Of a stretch of 64,000 nt of DNA, positions 42,854 through 56,142 are shown one piece after another; position 1 is the stretch's first letter, and the number at the start of each line of letters is the position of its first letter. The position numbers and the translations under genes are program-made. The DNA is taken from NCBI GenBank assembly GCA_013368315.1, contig JAACJM010000023.1:496001-560000 (forward strand), read 5' to 3'. The stretch is from Tetrapyrgos nigripes. Taxonomy: Eukaryota; Basidiomycota; Agaricomycetes; Agaricales; Campanellaceae. The notes beneath the pieces are model-generated. The model did not search any database, had not been told where the DNA came from, and worked only from the letters and a program-made list of their open reading frames with translations.

Positions 42854-45498
42854 ATGAAACAATTCTCTGCGTTGGCTCTCGCCATTGTGCTTTCTTTCTC
42901 TTCTCTTCCTGCCCACGCTGCTCTCTTTACCAACCCTGCCAACCTTCCTTCCAAGAACTACGATTTCATTGTCATTGGAGGTGGGTTAATCTTGTGGTTT
43001 TGCTTCGTTACATCCTGACGTTATTCTTACTATCTAGCTGGAACCGCCGGTAGTGTTGTTGCGAGTCGTCTGAGTGAAGACCTTACGAAGAAGGTTTTGG
43101 TTATTGAAGCTGGTGTTGAGTGAGTGCTGATATATCTTCTCAATTTGTTTAACATCTGACCTTTGTGTTCGTGCAGCGATACAGGCAATCTCAACGTAGA
43201 AGTTCCCTTCTTCGCTCCTCTCGCTGGAAGAACCGCCGTCGACTGGAACTACACGACTGTTCCTCAGCAAGGCCTTAATGGGCGTTCTATCACTGCTCCT
43301 AGGGGATTTGTCTTGGGAGGCAGCAGTGCTATAAGTGAGTGCCCGTTGTCTGCCTACAATGGTTACATACTGAGCTGTGTGTATAGACTTCCTTGGATGG
43401 ACACTCGGATCCCAAGATTATTACAACAAACTTGCCTCTATAACCGGCGATTCGGGATGGGGTTGGGCTTCCATGCAGAGATTTTTCAAGAGGGTATGTT
43501 GTCCTAACTTTCTTTGTTTCGCGCAAGTTTCGCGTCGGTCTCACGTCGGTCTCTCTTCCACTCTGCTCACCGTTACCGTCTTCTACTATCTTCAGGTCTC
43601 AACACTCGTCCCACCAACCGACAACCCCACAATCACACCCAACTTAATCCCCACTTCTAATGGAAACGGTCCTCTCGATGTCAACCTTCCCAATTTCGAC
43701 CTCGAGCCCGATCAGCGTGTCTTCACCACCGCCAAAGGACTCCAGTCTTCCGCGGATGCCAACTTGAAACGGTTCAAGTATACCACCGACATGAATGGCG
43801 GGAATGCCATTGGGTTTGGGTATAACCAAGTTACTGCCGGAGGCGGTGTTCGCACTACCAGCGCGACGGCGTACTTGCATCCTGCTTTGCAGAATAGGCA
43901 GAATATTGACGTGGTGATCAACACAAGAGTCACGAGGTTGGTCAAGAGTGGGCAGGAAGATTTACCGGTGTTTAAGAGTGTCGAGGTTGCGACTAGTAAG
44001 GGAGGTGAGTGTTTACTGCTATGGAGTACCTATGTGATTCACACTGTCAACTGACGTTGTTATGTTGTGTTGCTTTACAGGTGCCAAAACCACCTTCACA
44101 GCCTCTAAGGAAGTTATCCTCAGCGCCGGGACTATCGGTGAGTATTCGTACCTCTACTTCTTTCGTTTCTTTCTTCCTTCCTGACTAACATCTCACAGGT
44201 ACTGCTCAGATCCTCCTCCTCTCCGGTATAGGTCCTCAAGCAGATTTGGGGAGCAAGACAATCGTCAATGCTCCGCAAGTTGGTGGGTGTTTTTTCTCTA
44301 GGGTATATTCATCATCTAACTTACATTCTCACCTCCGCAGGCAAAAATGTCCGCGAACACCCTCTCCTCTCTCTCTTCTGGAATGTCAACTCCAACCGTA
44401 CCTACGACGATGCTCTGCGAGACCCTGCTGTCCAGAGCACTGCTTTGAACGAATGGTTTGCTACGAAGGGAGGGTTGTTTAGTGATTCCCCTGTTAATGT
44501 GTTGGGTGAGTGGAGTCTTCTATCTTTCTTTGACTGTAATGACATTGACTGATACCTTTCTCTTTCTTTTCAAACAGGTTTCATGCGTCTCCCTCAAACC
44601 TTCTTCACTCCGTCTCGTCCCGACCCCGCTTCAGGCCCCAACGCACCCAACACCGAGCTCATCTTCGTAGACGGATTTGTACCTGGTGCTACGAACCCCC
44701 TACCTGCTACGGGGCACTTTATGAGTATCCTATGTGCAGTTGTTAGTCCTACTAGTGGTGAGTTCTCAAAGTTGGATTCTATCTGTACAATGATGCTAAC
44801 TTGTATCCATCCTAGTTGGTTCAATAACACTTTCCTCCACCTCTTCGGACACCTTCACTCAACCCAACATTAACTACAACGTTCTTGGCACGGATTTCGA
44901 TGTTCAGGCGATGCTTCAAGCCATGAGAGACGCCGAAACGTTTGTGTCTTCGAAGATTGGGGGTGTTAATCAGTTTACAAAGGTCAGTTGGTGCTTCCCT
45001 AAGTATCTTTTCACAACCTACTAATCCTCAACCTTCTTATTATTCAATTAGGACGGCTACCTGCAATCCGAGTTCGGCGACTTCGCTTCTGCCAAAACTG
45101 ACGCTCAGAGAATTGCCTTTATGCGCGCGCACGCTGATACCATACACCATCCCGTTGGGTCCGCCAGAATGGGAAGCGCTGCGTCAGGTGGATCTGATGG
45201 TGTTGTTGATAGTAGGTTGAGAGTGAGGGGAGTGAAAGGGTTGAGGGTCGTCGATGCTAGTGTTTTGGTGGGTGTTTGTCTACTTTTGGCTTTTGGTTCC
45301 CCTCGCTGACGAATAACCCACCTTGCTCCTCTCTTTCCATAAACAACACAGCCTATCATCCCAGAAGCCCACACCGCAGCAGCTGTATTCACCGTTGCGG
45401 AACGTGCGTCCGATCTGATCAAGCAGGACAATGGAATTTCTAGTCGTTCCCCTACATCCTCCTGTGCCTCCTGCCCAATTAGTCTGGGAATTGATTGA
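42854..45498 (+). CDS. Secreted GMC (FAD) oxidoreductase, aryl-alcohol oxidase-like
   Basis: The ATG is at 42854. Twelve exons: 42854-42980, 43038-43119, 43177-43334, 43387-43493, 43596-44004, 44081-44137, 44199-44282, 44341-44505, 44578-44757, 44816-44982, 45052-45267 and 45352-45498. They total 1899 nt (632 aa), all with GT-AG introns. The signal peptide is [22 protein letters not shown]. The ADP-binding fold reads [18 protein letters not shown], with EAG following. GMC signature regions are [15 protein letters not shown] and, downstream, [18 protein letters not shown]. The catalytic end has [10 protein letters not shown] and [18 protein letters not shown] with the second histidine. The family (CAZy AA3_2) oxidises aryl or sugar alcohols extracellularly and releases hydrogen peroxide; the exact substrate is open. 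The gene is intact and lies downstream of the disrupted P450 in the same orientation. Confidence 0.95.
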
Positions 45499-48400
45499 CA
45501 CTCGGTTATTCCAGAACAATATGTTTAATGGTTACCTGTTTCTTTCTTATACAGACATCCAACTTCCCATGTCTATTTCAATCTTTTTATTACTTCTCTC
45601 CTTATGCTTTGCTCTTGCTATTGACCTTATCTTATGCAGTTATGTATGAGTACCATGCTTCATTGTAAAAGGTTACTTTGTAATATGTCTGTTTCGTCGC
45701 TCGTTTGATTTGTCTGTATATACTTCAGTGTAGTATTGGTTTTTCTATTGGGTTTCGTATTTAGGCGTATATTCAGTACAGGTGATACAATTCTGAGTAA
45801 TACACAGTATTTTGTACTTGTATAGGCGCGTACTGTGCAGCAAGGAGTGAATTGTGAGGGCAGGCTGAGCAGAGGAGCGTCCAAAACTCAAGTCTAAGAA
45901 AAGTGTCACCACCGTGACGACAACGCGATCTATCGCGAATCACCTGATGTCAACCTCCTTTTCCATCTCATCTACAATGAGGAAATTTAGCGCAGCGCGC
46001 CACTGACGGGACGCGAGACCCGATACTGAACATACATTATTTACTACAATACGAGTTCCTTAGCTATTTCGAATCACTTAGAGGCCAAAACACAGAAATT
46101 TTATAAAATTTTATAAAAACTGAATGGATCTAAACACGCACATACTTTTGCAAAATGATGGATCAACCACAAACACTATGGGTTCTTTAAAAACCCACCA
46201 CGGTTCCTCTCGCGCGGGAAATCGTCGCTGGACTACCTACCGTTTTGGGCTGGGACTCCCAGGTCTTAGGTCCACGCTTCGGTAACTGCCGTTCCACTGG
46301 CAGTCGAGACTCGGATCAATCGGAAATCCGTCGGGATATTCGGTCGTACTGATCGGGGTCGGGCATTACGCGCCCTTGTCTCAATGCACCGTTCGCTATG
46401 GGTACGTATACGCGTGAGCTGCCTAGACAATCAGCATTTCAATGTCTGAAGCACCAAATACATAGCTATCCCTTCACATTCCATAATCCTGAATAGATAA
46501 TCCCAAATCAATTGGAATTTGAGCGGGTCGGGCTTGCCGCCCTGCCCGCCGTTGATTGTGTTCCTCTCAATGCGACCATGTACGTCGGGTATTCATTAGG
46601 GAATTTATCAGGCTCACCTTGGGTACTTGTCTAATGTATATATTTGAATTCCCGGGCGCTCTGGGTGCTTCCACAGCTTAGCGCCCTGCCAGTGCCGCTT
46701 GGTCCAGCAGGCTCGTTCTGTTTCGTGTACACCTACGCAAGAACAAAATTATTCAACTAGCTGGTCCATAAAGCTTGCCAGCTAAAGAGCATCATGGTCA
46801 TTTTTTTGCTTCATGTCAACGTGTGGCAATTGCCAATTGTGGCTGAAAGTAGTACCCTTCCATCACTGGGTCGCGCCCTTGTGTCATCCAGACCATCCAG
46901 TGGCATGTAAATGCTAGGTATTATAATAATCGACCATAATTTTTTGGAAGATAATGGTCTATACTACATCGACGCGTGCCTAGTTCAACGTTAATTCGAC
47001 AATTAATCGTAAACCGTCCCATTTGTCCGACAATGTACTCTAGTGAACCGTGCAAATTCCGTCCAGAGCTCAGTTATAAGGACCAGATATGCATAAAAAT
47101 TTATTTGAAAGTCCTTGGGTACCGATTGAGTATATGCCTTGAGGCCATGCAAGAAATGCATACATTTGTTGGTTTGCTTGATGCACATTTTGCGACAAAG
47201 TACTTTTGAGAGTGTAGCAGTTCCAAATCATCATAATATTACTGGATGACTTATTGAACCACTTTATACGTTAATCATCACATTCTAGTATTTTCTAACG
47301 ATTTTTAAAGTACTAGATGTTACCTCTATTCCGAGTCGAACGTCCCAGATTGACCATTTTCAGAGAGTTTTGTGTCAGCACGCAAATACCTCCTGTGCGA
47401 CTAATCATTAAAGCACAAAAAAATTTCAAAGAGTCCCTATGCATATCTTAAACATATTCCGAAGAGCTCCGAGGATCATTGTCTCCTGTTCAGTCAACAC
47501 GAGTCGAGGCAACAAGGAGAACGGTGCGTTAAGCGCCCAGTAGAAGCGTGGGAAACTCTCTCGAAGGGTTGGAGTTTTATTCTGTGGTGGACCGGGGCCG
47601 CCAAAAATGCCTTCAATGCCGCTTTTAAGCATAGCTGTAGGCTTTATCAGCATAGCTGAAGCTCATCCAACGCTACCGAATGAGCACAAAGGACTGGGTG
47701 CAATGTGTTGGTGTTCAATTCGACGTAAATTCGGCATAAAGTCGACGTTTATTTGCCGGTCCGTCGATTTGAACTCCGGTGACGCGTCTTCCTAATCGTC
47801 CCAGGGATGTAGTCTGCCAAAACCTCAACACACCTCGATACACGCTCGTCGGCTGTGGTTTATGAGGTATGTTTCCTTTTGTTCTTCACGCTCATGATGC
47901 TGATTGGAGTGTTCTCGCTGCGATAGGTTTCGTTTCATTTTGCTGCTGCTCCCGTCATTTGGATTGAAGGAGAGGTTCTTAGCAAAGGGAAAGTCAGCTG
48001 GACAGTAGGTACATAATAAGGTTGTGGTCACTGTCCCTGTGGTTAGTTGCACCTCATGTTTAGATAGTTCTTGGCCTAATCTGACTAGAGTGCAAGTATG
48101 TATGCATAATCCATGTATAATTGAATATGTCGACGAGTGCAGGGGGTTGTGTCTCACCACCCGAAATTTGTATGTCTGGGTATAATTTGTGTGCTGACAT
48201 GCAGTTTATATGTGTGAGCGACGACCCTACGGTTGAAAAGAATATGTACTGCCAGTGCTTGTAGTTTTCGTAGATATGTAGTTGTATCCGCAACTAGAGA
48301 GATAAAGTAGTCGATGACATTGACAGCTTTGCCTTTTCAGATGATGCAATGCTGCAAGGAAATGCGACGGTGAGTTGGGACATAGAGTTACCAGAAATGG

Positions 48401-48616
48401 GTTCATTGCCAAATTGCATAAGGAGATCGGTGGACCATGGTCCACCTCTGCCTGAGGGTCGAATATATGTTGAGTCAGCAGCATCATCTGTGGTTGTACG
48501 CTGGATAAGCAAGGGAGGTTTTATAAAAGTGTTTGTGGAAAGATCCACTGATTTTACAAAAGTATAACTTATGGTTGATCCAGCGTTTTTACAAAATTCC
48601 CACGTTATCGGGTGTC
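45499..48616. other. Gene-poor region, repeats only
   Basis: No supported gene. A dispersed repeat at about 45985-46080 (GCGCGCCACTGACGGGACGCGAGACC) recurs at 49017-49100. A GC-richer stretch at 46200-46740 has no recognisable RNA or protein. The longest open frames are below 112 codons and not protein-like. Confidence 0.4.
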
Positions 48617-48735
48617 ACTTAGCACCTAGCATGGCCACTTCAATACTATCAGCGATTATGAATGGTATAACCCCGCCCTCGAACATGCAAAAGTCCACGT
48701 GAATGGTGAGATTGATGATCGCGCCCTAAGTAATA
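48617..48735 (-). pseudogene. Conserved peptide fragment, copy 1
   Basis: On the minus strand this reads INLTIHVDFCMFEGGVIPFI and continues for about 18 residues, ending LGAK-stop. A second copy lies at 49108-49226. Of 13 codon differences between the copies I count seven synonymous, more than expected for unconstrained drift. It is a fragment of an unidentified protein. Confidence 0.4.
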
Positions 48736-48936
48736 ATCCACGAGGGACTAAGCCTGCCTAAAGCCTGGCCTGAGCGCCAAACCGTTCAAGTTTTGCATTC
48801 CAGCTATTGGAAGGCCATGCATGCTACCAAGCTTATAGCAACCACAAGTAAATGAGTAAATAGTGTTATCTGCAGGCCGGCTTGCTTCTATCCAGTTAAC
48901 GGTAAGCTGATAGGAGTTCTCAATGTGGCAACACTG

Positions 48937-49945
48937 CACATGATTTGACCATGTGATATGTGCATGCTTATCACGTTTTTTCAAGGTCAAAGAAATCGTT
49001 CTTACACTCCCTTATTTAGTGCAGCGCGCCACTGACGGGACGCGAGACCTGATACTGAACAAACATCATTTACTACAATACCAGTTCCGTTGCCATTTTG
49101 AACCACCTAGCATGGCCACTTCAATCTTATCAGCCATTATGAATGGTATCACACCGCCCTCAAACATACAAAAGTCGACGCGAACAGTGAGATTGATGAC
49201 CGCACCCTCAGTAATAGCCTTGAGGTGAGGTTGAGAAGGTTGGTTGTAAAATTGACAAAGAGATACAAAAAACACACCAATGGAAAGAAATCCAACAACA
49301 AAAATCTTGGTTCATGTACCAAAGATGTAGGTCGCGAAGGAGAGCATTCCTATCTCAGCTTAAATAGTCCTCATGACCGTTCCTTTCTCAGCATACATAG
49401 TCTACAAGCCTAGGGTATAGTGCTGTTAACAGCATATACAGTATCTGACACTATACCACCTGCATCAAGCAGGTGCTTGCATGAAGGTGGGCCCTGCCTC
49501 TGCTGACTGCGCTTTGAGGGTATTTTTAACGTTCCCATGCCTCTTCTCTCTCACCGACTCGAAACAGTGGTTTGATTTGGGTTTAATGAGATGATCATTG
49601 TCAACATCAAAATAAGGGAAATTGGGGAGAGAATGTTCCATATTACAAAAGACCCACCAGCAGCATATCCTAAATCACTTCATTGGTCAACAGATATGGA
49701 CATGACTGCTGCAACGGCTTACCAAGTAGTCATCAACGCCGTTTAACCAATTCCGTAAGAAGAAGAGGGAAGCCTGATGCAGCGTTGAGTGTAAGTTGAA
49801 TGGCAACGAAGACAAACTCACCTGGAAGCCAAACATAGAATAGGTACTGGGTTAAAAAACTCTTGACCATGTGATTGACCATGTGATATGTGCATGCTTA
49901 TCATGTTTTTTCAAGCTCAAAGAAATCGTTCTTACACTCCCTTAT
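48937..49945. repeat. Direct repeats flanking a 0.9-kb segment
   Basis: GACCATGTGATATGTGCATGCTTATCA and the following AAGAAATCGTTCTTACACTCCC occur at about 48947-49015 and again at 49876-49945 in the same orientation, about 95 percent alike. The segment between them holds copy 2 of the conserved peptide and the 45985-type repeat. This could be a degraded element with short terminal direct repeats or a local duplication. Confidence 0.5.
49108..49260 (-). pseudogene. Conserved peptide fragment, copy 2
   Basis: On the minus strand, within a 69-codon frame: KAITEGAVINLTVRVDFCMF, then EGGVIPFIMADKIEVAMLGG. It matches copy 1 at 48617-48735 across about 40 codons. No family was recognised and no intact gene is present. 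Confidence 0.4.
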
Positions 49946-50199
49946 GCTAAAGTATCGGAAATGTGGGCCATTGCTGATGCATGGCATGGATACGAGGCCT
50001 TTTGAAGCAATGACTGTCAACTGTGATGCCACTGAGCTCTGAGTTTGAATTCCGGCCAAATGGCAAAAGTACTGTGACAGTACAATATGGGAATTGCTGA
50101 AAAGCAGATCGGAGTGAAAAAGATAACTGAACCAGTGGACCATTTCAGCATAGCCACACAGCAAATGGCCAGTTTGTAAGAACACAAGGGGGTGGCAGT

Positions 50200-50551
50200 T
50201 AAAATTTTTTTTACATCCACTCGGAAAAAATTTTAGTGACCTTGCTGGACCTCTATGTAGGACAATAAGTAATTACCATCATTGTTCTGTCATTACCTAA
50301 ATACATCAATCTTATTGTTACAGTAGTCATCTGTAGTCACACGTATTTAGCCCCTCTCAAAGGTATAAAGGGCTCATAGATAGCCCTCCAAATAATAAGT
50401 TTTCTCAACTTAACAACTCACCTCACAAACCTCTAACAAGCTCTTAACAAGCTCAACTCATCCCCAGGTAAATATGGAGTTGCCACTCTGCTTTTAGTAT
50501 ACATGCCTGCTCATCAGGTACACGCTCCACTTTTTTTTTTCCAAATGTATA
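50200..50551 (+). promoter_or_regulatory. Promoter-like region interrupted by a palindromic MITE
   Basis: TATAAAG at 50364-50370 is followed by an AC-rich leader and CCCCAG|GTAAAT at about 50463-50472, resembling a TATA promoter, a leader and a splice donor. The sequence to the right of the MITE (51241 on) does not give a recognisable gene. It may be the regulatory end of an old repeat. Confidence 0.25.
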
Positions 50552-51238
50552 CTCGTGGTCACGGAAAGTGACGGTCCCCCCATTTTTTGATCATATCTCT
50601 ACAACGGCTGCGTCTTTTTGCTTCAAGCAAGTTGTAAAATCATTCAGTAGTAAAATAGAAAGCTTTTGATACCCAAGCTGAGATGCCCCAGCTAAGGAGT
50701 ATATCTGTAGAGGGGTATTTCACAAACCCCCATTTTGCTACACCATGACACAATTTTTTCTCGCAAAATCGGACTACACCAGTGGAAAGAGCGGCATCAA
50801 AAACGGTGGATGGAATCCACACGCAAGTTGTCAGAATAAAATTGAGGGAGAACATTGAAAAAGAAAACGCCTTCAAACATGCAAAAACGGCAAAAATCCG
50901 GCAAAATGGCCATTTCATGGCGTTTTCTTTTTCAACGTTCTCCCTCAATTTTATTCTAACAACTGGGGTGTGGATTCCATCCCCTGTTTTCGATGCCGCT
51001 CTTTCTGCTGGTGTAGTCCGATTTTGCGAGAAAAAATTGTGTCATGGTGTAGCAAAATGGGGGTTTGTGAAATACCCCTCTACAGATATACTCCTTAGCT
51101 GGGGCATCTCAGCTTGGGTATCAAAAGCTTTCTATTTTACTACTGAATGATTTTACAACTTGCTTGAAGCAAAAAGACGCAGCCGTTGTAGAGATATGGT
51201 CAAAAAATAGGGGGACCGTCACTTTCCGTGACCACGAG
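50552..51238. mobile_element. Palindromic MITE with TA target duplication (687 bp)
   Basis: The arms begin CTCGTGGTCACGGAAAGTGA and remain inverted repeats of each other almost to the centre near 50895, with few mismatches. The element is flanked by TA on both sides. The 122- and 102-codon frames on the two strands are the same arm read twice, not genes. The TA duplication suggests Tc1/mariner mobilisation. Confidence 0.85.
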
Positions 51239-54200
51239 TACTTGATCCTGTCCTCACAAACTGTAGGTATTGTTACCATTGTTTTTGCCTTCAAGCCTTA
51301 ACTCTCCATAGTCACACTCCTTGAGGACTTCACAAGGTCTCTGCTACATCTTTACCTCTGACTGGATCTTAACTCACTGCAACATCTACAGGTCCTGTCC
51401 ATCACATACCAGTTGTGACTATGTCGTGCTTTAGTCATTACCAGTAGAAAACAAAGGATAAGTTTTGTGGTTAGGTATGTCTTTGCTCTTCTAATTTCAT
51501 GATTCCCCACTGAGAGCTTTTTCTTTCTTTTGTATCAGTCTAGCCGCCATCAGACATGTTTGAGATGTTATCAAAGGTCAGAGGTCAGAGGAGTATGCTT
51601 TGGGATGGTCATCAGCAAACACATTATATGTATACCCTATGTACATACCGCTGTATTCTAGTTAGCATATGTCTAAATACATTCCTTTTTGCATTCTTTA
51701 TTAGTATTGTAATACATGAGTGACAGTGATGACAACAAATGATGACAAAGCTTGGAAGCAGCTGCTACAGTACCAGAAGTAGTGCATAAAACACATGGAA
51801 AGTGTGTATGGTGGGGTATGGAGTACTTCCATATGTGTGCATGGGTGAGTATAGAAAACATGCACCCCCCCCCCCCCCCCTCTGGCCCATACCATGTATA
51901 ATATGGTATGGAGTGTATGGATCCATACACCCCATACAGTTGCAAATTTCCTGATGTTACTGCATGTGCCAATTCGTCACTCATTACAGTCCAACCAGTA
52001 TTAGCTAGTTGTTTTCTGTGCTAGGAGTCACTGTACTTTGTTTCTGGGCTTAGGGAGACATCCTTATAGCGCGCACGTGCATTTGCTGTCCTACACATAA
52101 TATTCTCGTTCACAATGTTCCAGAGTCTGTTTCCTTGGATGTATCTGGAAGAGTCTGCCTGGTACATGTCAGGCCAATGGCGATTACATTGGGTAGCTCA
52201 GTGAATTGGATTTGGAAATTTTGCTGAGTTTTTCTCAGTGAGGATTTCAAATGAGTTTTTTGTCTTCTCAAATGTTCCCTTGACATTCCCTAACTACCAA
52301 CACATAACCCCCAGGACATTGATATCTCAGCTTGTTTGATTAGATTCTATGACTGTTAGGTTCTGTTGTAAAATTTGAAGTACACAGATTTTCAAAAATG
52401 AATAAGTAGTACCCTCCTGCAATAAATGATACATATATATTCAGCTTGAGAGTATGAGTAGTACTGGAAGTTTCAGTCTGAAATGTTGCTGGTGTCACCA
52501 TTGGGAAGTAATATTACACTGCTCTTGATTTTCCTGCAGGACGCCATTGGGAAATGACAATCTGAGAAACAGGTTTGTGACACTAGTAGCTGCCACAGTC
52601 TATCCATTATTTGCTAAGGGTCTTTGCCATCATTCAACTGGATATGCTAGAGTGCATCGCATACTAGAAATCACTTGGATGAAAGGCTCAGAAAGCCAGC
52701 TGCCCACTGGTGTGTGGGTAGCTGGCTTTGCTGCTCCGCCGACCCTTCGCTGGTTATCTGTCAGAGCAGCTGGGTTCAAATGCTAGCACTGCAGAGGATC
52801 GTGAATTCCAGTGACCTTATATACGCAACTTGAATGCATAGCAAACTTGATTTCAGTGAGCCCAAGACCCAAGATGACCCCAGGCCCATCAGCATAGAAC
52901 ACAGAGCGCTACAAGGATCCCATAGTGAACACTGGAGCAGTTGACGAGATTGAGAAATGAGGTGTGGTAAACCAGTAAAAATAGAATTCAGTGCTCAGCA
53001 CTCAGAAATGGCATTTCAAGCTCAACGAGATTGATATACTCAAGACAACGTACAGTATATACTACGTTGTCACTTGGTTGGTTAAAAGCAGGTCTGGACC
53101 TTTTGGTCCCACTCTAGTACTTGCGCTCTGCCACCTTCCTCGTCTCCCTCTAGTGTCATCTCATCCTCTCTCCTCCCACTTGATCTCTGTGGCATTGATG
53201 CCTACATAAGGACTAATCTCAGTGATTTAGGTGACTACCCTACATGGAAAAGCCATACCATTGTGAAGCCATCTGAGCAATTTGAGAGACCATTTAAGAT
53301 GATGACAGGCTGAGGGAAGAGCAGGAAGAAGGAAAATCAGGAGGAGAGATGGATAAAAGCAAGGGTGGAGAGGGAGTGGAACACTTAGATGCAGTTGCTG
53401 TAATGAAATGGTCAACAGACATCATTGGGGAAAACAGAAATGTGCAACTCACATTTAACAGCCCCAATCTCCCCTCCCTTCCCTCTCATTCTAATGCACA
53501 TATGCATATGCATACCGATACTCAAACCTATACCTGTCCCCATCACCCCAACCAGTTGTCTGCCCAAGCCCTCCAGCTTGAAGCCTGTAAACCTCCAACT
53601 GAACCAGTCTCCCTCCTGAGAACTTGAAGGTAGTGATAGTGTGCAGAGGAACGAATTGGCAGTCAACTTAAGTGTCCTCGACTGCTTCCAGTCACAACCT
53701 ATGGACAGAGAAAGGTCTTTGTAGACACCAATGTTGATGTAGCTGTTGTCGTTGTTGCTGTTGGTATTGATGCAGAGGAGGGTGAAGAGGGTCTGGATGC
53801 AGGAAATTGGGAGAAACAAGGTAGTGAGGAAAGACCTCATATCTAGGCAAAAGGGATCCAATTGTCCAAATGTCTGAATGACATGGTTGACCAGTCAGTC
53901 CTTTGCCCTTCCCCTCCCCCTTCCGCTCTGGCCTTTCTTCCTCTTCTGCATTGGTTGAAAGACCCAATTACAACAGCAAACTACTCACCCATTTTAGGCT
54001 TATCTTTTCTGCCAAACACCCCTCATTCTTCCAGTCCACCTCCTCACTCTTCCAGTCCACCTCCTCATTTCTTCCAGTCCACCTCCTTGTTCTTCCAGTC
54101 CACCTCCTCCTTCAACTATACGTTGACATAAATCCTCAATGTCATATTATTCCATGTAACAACAAGCTCCCATCTGTAATGATACGAATGAGGATGCCTG

Positions 54201-54719
54201 CTGTCCTTTGAGCCTGAGCTTGAGGATTGGAATTGGGATTGGTCATAGTGCGAGGGGTAACTTGGTGCAAGTGAGTTTGAGCTAGGTAATGGACAAAAGC
54301 ATTTGTACCAGAAGTCGTAGGTCATTGGTACTGACAACAGTGCGAACCTTCCTCAAGAGGGAGTACTCCAGAGGGTATCAGTCATCAAAGATGAGATCGC
54401 TGGGAGTGAAATGAGAAAGTTTCTAAGTATAGAGGAGGTCCAGAATGAGACGCAGCAGTCACCGTGCTCTTCAACAGTTCCTCGGCATCAAACACCTTAT
54501 TTTTGCCTGGAACCTGTCATGAGTTGACTCAGTTGAGAGGAACCAGCAGTGCGAGATATAGAAACAGGGCTGAAGACGATCACTCACATTAGGGATGGCT
54601 ATGAAGCAGAATGCATACGATGAGATGACCAACACGCCACTGTGGATTGTCATTGTTTACAGAAGTCATAGGGGTTGAAAGTGAATCAGTCAAGATAGAA
54701 ACAGGCCCAGAATCACAAC
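51239..54719. other. Gene-poor region with simple repeats
   Basis: No supported gene. It contains a run of 16 C at 51865-51880 beside a short inverted repeat of GTATGGGGT type (51820-51945). A minisatellite lies at 54024-54112. Open frames are short and compositionally biased. Confidence 0.4.
54024..54112. repeat. Minisatellite, four units of about 20 bp
   Basis: TCTTCCAGTCCACCTCCTCA and close variants are repeated four times in tandem. Confidence 0.85.
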
Positions 54720-55298
54720 GTCCCTGACTCCAACCAAAGGGAGGAGAGGGACGTGTCCTACCGATTGATCAGCCGGTCCTGGCAAGGGGGGTTTAAAATT
54801 TGAAATGGAGATTTCTGCATGAGGTCATTTGTTTCCATCACGTTCCATTGGCTTCTTCAGTGTTGCTGACAGTGGGACTGGATTATGCAAAAACTCATAG
54901 ACTTCAGCAGTGGGGATCTTTCCTCTGGGGGATCATGTGTTGAAGAGGCTCTCAGAGGCAATTTCGGATGGAATATTAAAGTATCTGCGCATGCCCACTC
55001 ACATTGGTCTCTGCATCTGAAAGCAAATCATGGCTTCTACAAGGATGTGTCAATTTGCCAAAGACACTAATGGTGTATCAACAAAACATACCACTTGAGC
55101 CTTGAAACTGGTAAAGGCCAGTCTCGAAACTGGCAACGATACTGCAATTTGTTCAGTACAGGAACTTTGATAAGATAAGATAAAATCTTGCTGGCTGTTA
55201 TTGGTCCTATCTCATCTTATCTTTACTAATCAGTCACGCCCACCATCTATACCTACAGCAATGACAACGATTATGGCCATTATTCACCTAGCTACATA

Positions 55299-55538
55299 CA
55301 GTAGCGGCCATTGAAAATTCCGACCCCCAAAAGGCAATTCGTGTTGTACAACAAAAGTCACCAAAACGCTCTGACTGGGTGCTGTAAGACGACTGCCTGT
55401 GTCGATCCCTAACATCGAAATAACCATCTTACCACTTTTTGTCGCTGTGTGGCTGCATTTTGGCAGGATTTTCAGTTCTCTATGGTGATGGGAAACTATT
55501 GTCTTTTTTGAACTAGGAATTTCCAACAGCCACTACTG
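55299..55538. mobile_element. TA-flanked MITE (240 bp)
   Basis: The ends are CAGTAGCGGCCATTGAAAATT and its inverted variant CAGTAGTGGCTGTTGGAAATT, with TA at 55297-55298 and 55539-55540. The second repeat copy has the empty site CTACATATTTCCCC at about 60975, which confirms the insertion. Tc1/mariner-type by target site. Confidence 0.88.
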
Positions 55539-56142
55539 TATTTCCCCGTCAAGAGAACATCCCAAAGAATCTACGAAAATGAAAATTCAAGGGAGAAGAC
55601 AAGGGGAAAGGACATTCCAGGACCCAACATGATGAGAGTGGACATGGTGAAGTATGAGAACATTGCTTTCCGTTTTGGAGGTTCTGGAGATGCTCAATCA
55701 TCAGGTTTTGATGTGCTTCCATATATCTCCGGGTGATGCTTTACTTACACTCTCATCACGCCAGACCATTGAGACATCCTTCTGCCTCTTGTGATATTGT
55801 CCAAAGCCCTGTATATTAAAAGGCTCTATTGCATCTGCATAGCATCAATAACACACTAGTGACACCACACACGTGATCGAGGATTACTCAAAACTGGTGG
55901 TTTTTTTTTTTGACCTTTTTCTCGAAGCTGATGCAGGCTTCAGAAGCAGACACTGATGACCTATACATAATAGGGATATTCCAACGACATTGCATGTTTT
56001 TTCACTGGAGATGCAGGACAGAAACTAATAAATCAAGGTATTTAACTTCTTCATTACCATAACAGGAGAAAACTCCTTGTTGGTTTGTTTAGTACTCATG
56101 GGTCAGCTTGATTACTTTCAGTCTTTCATGTCCAAAAACTTA

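Noticed and set aside
46200..46740. GC-richer block suspected to be rRNA
   Set aside because: No recognisable conserved rRNA core sequence; left as unannotated intergenic DNA.
50640..51150. Similar 102- and 122-codon frames on opposite strands
   Set aside because: They are the two arms of one palindromic MITE translated twice, not a conserved gene pair.
52680..52800. tRNA-like B-box word GGGTTCAAATG
   Set aside because: No consistent acceptor, D or anticodon stems could be drawn, so no tRNA or SINE is claimed.
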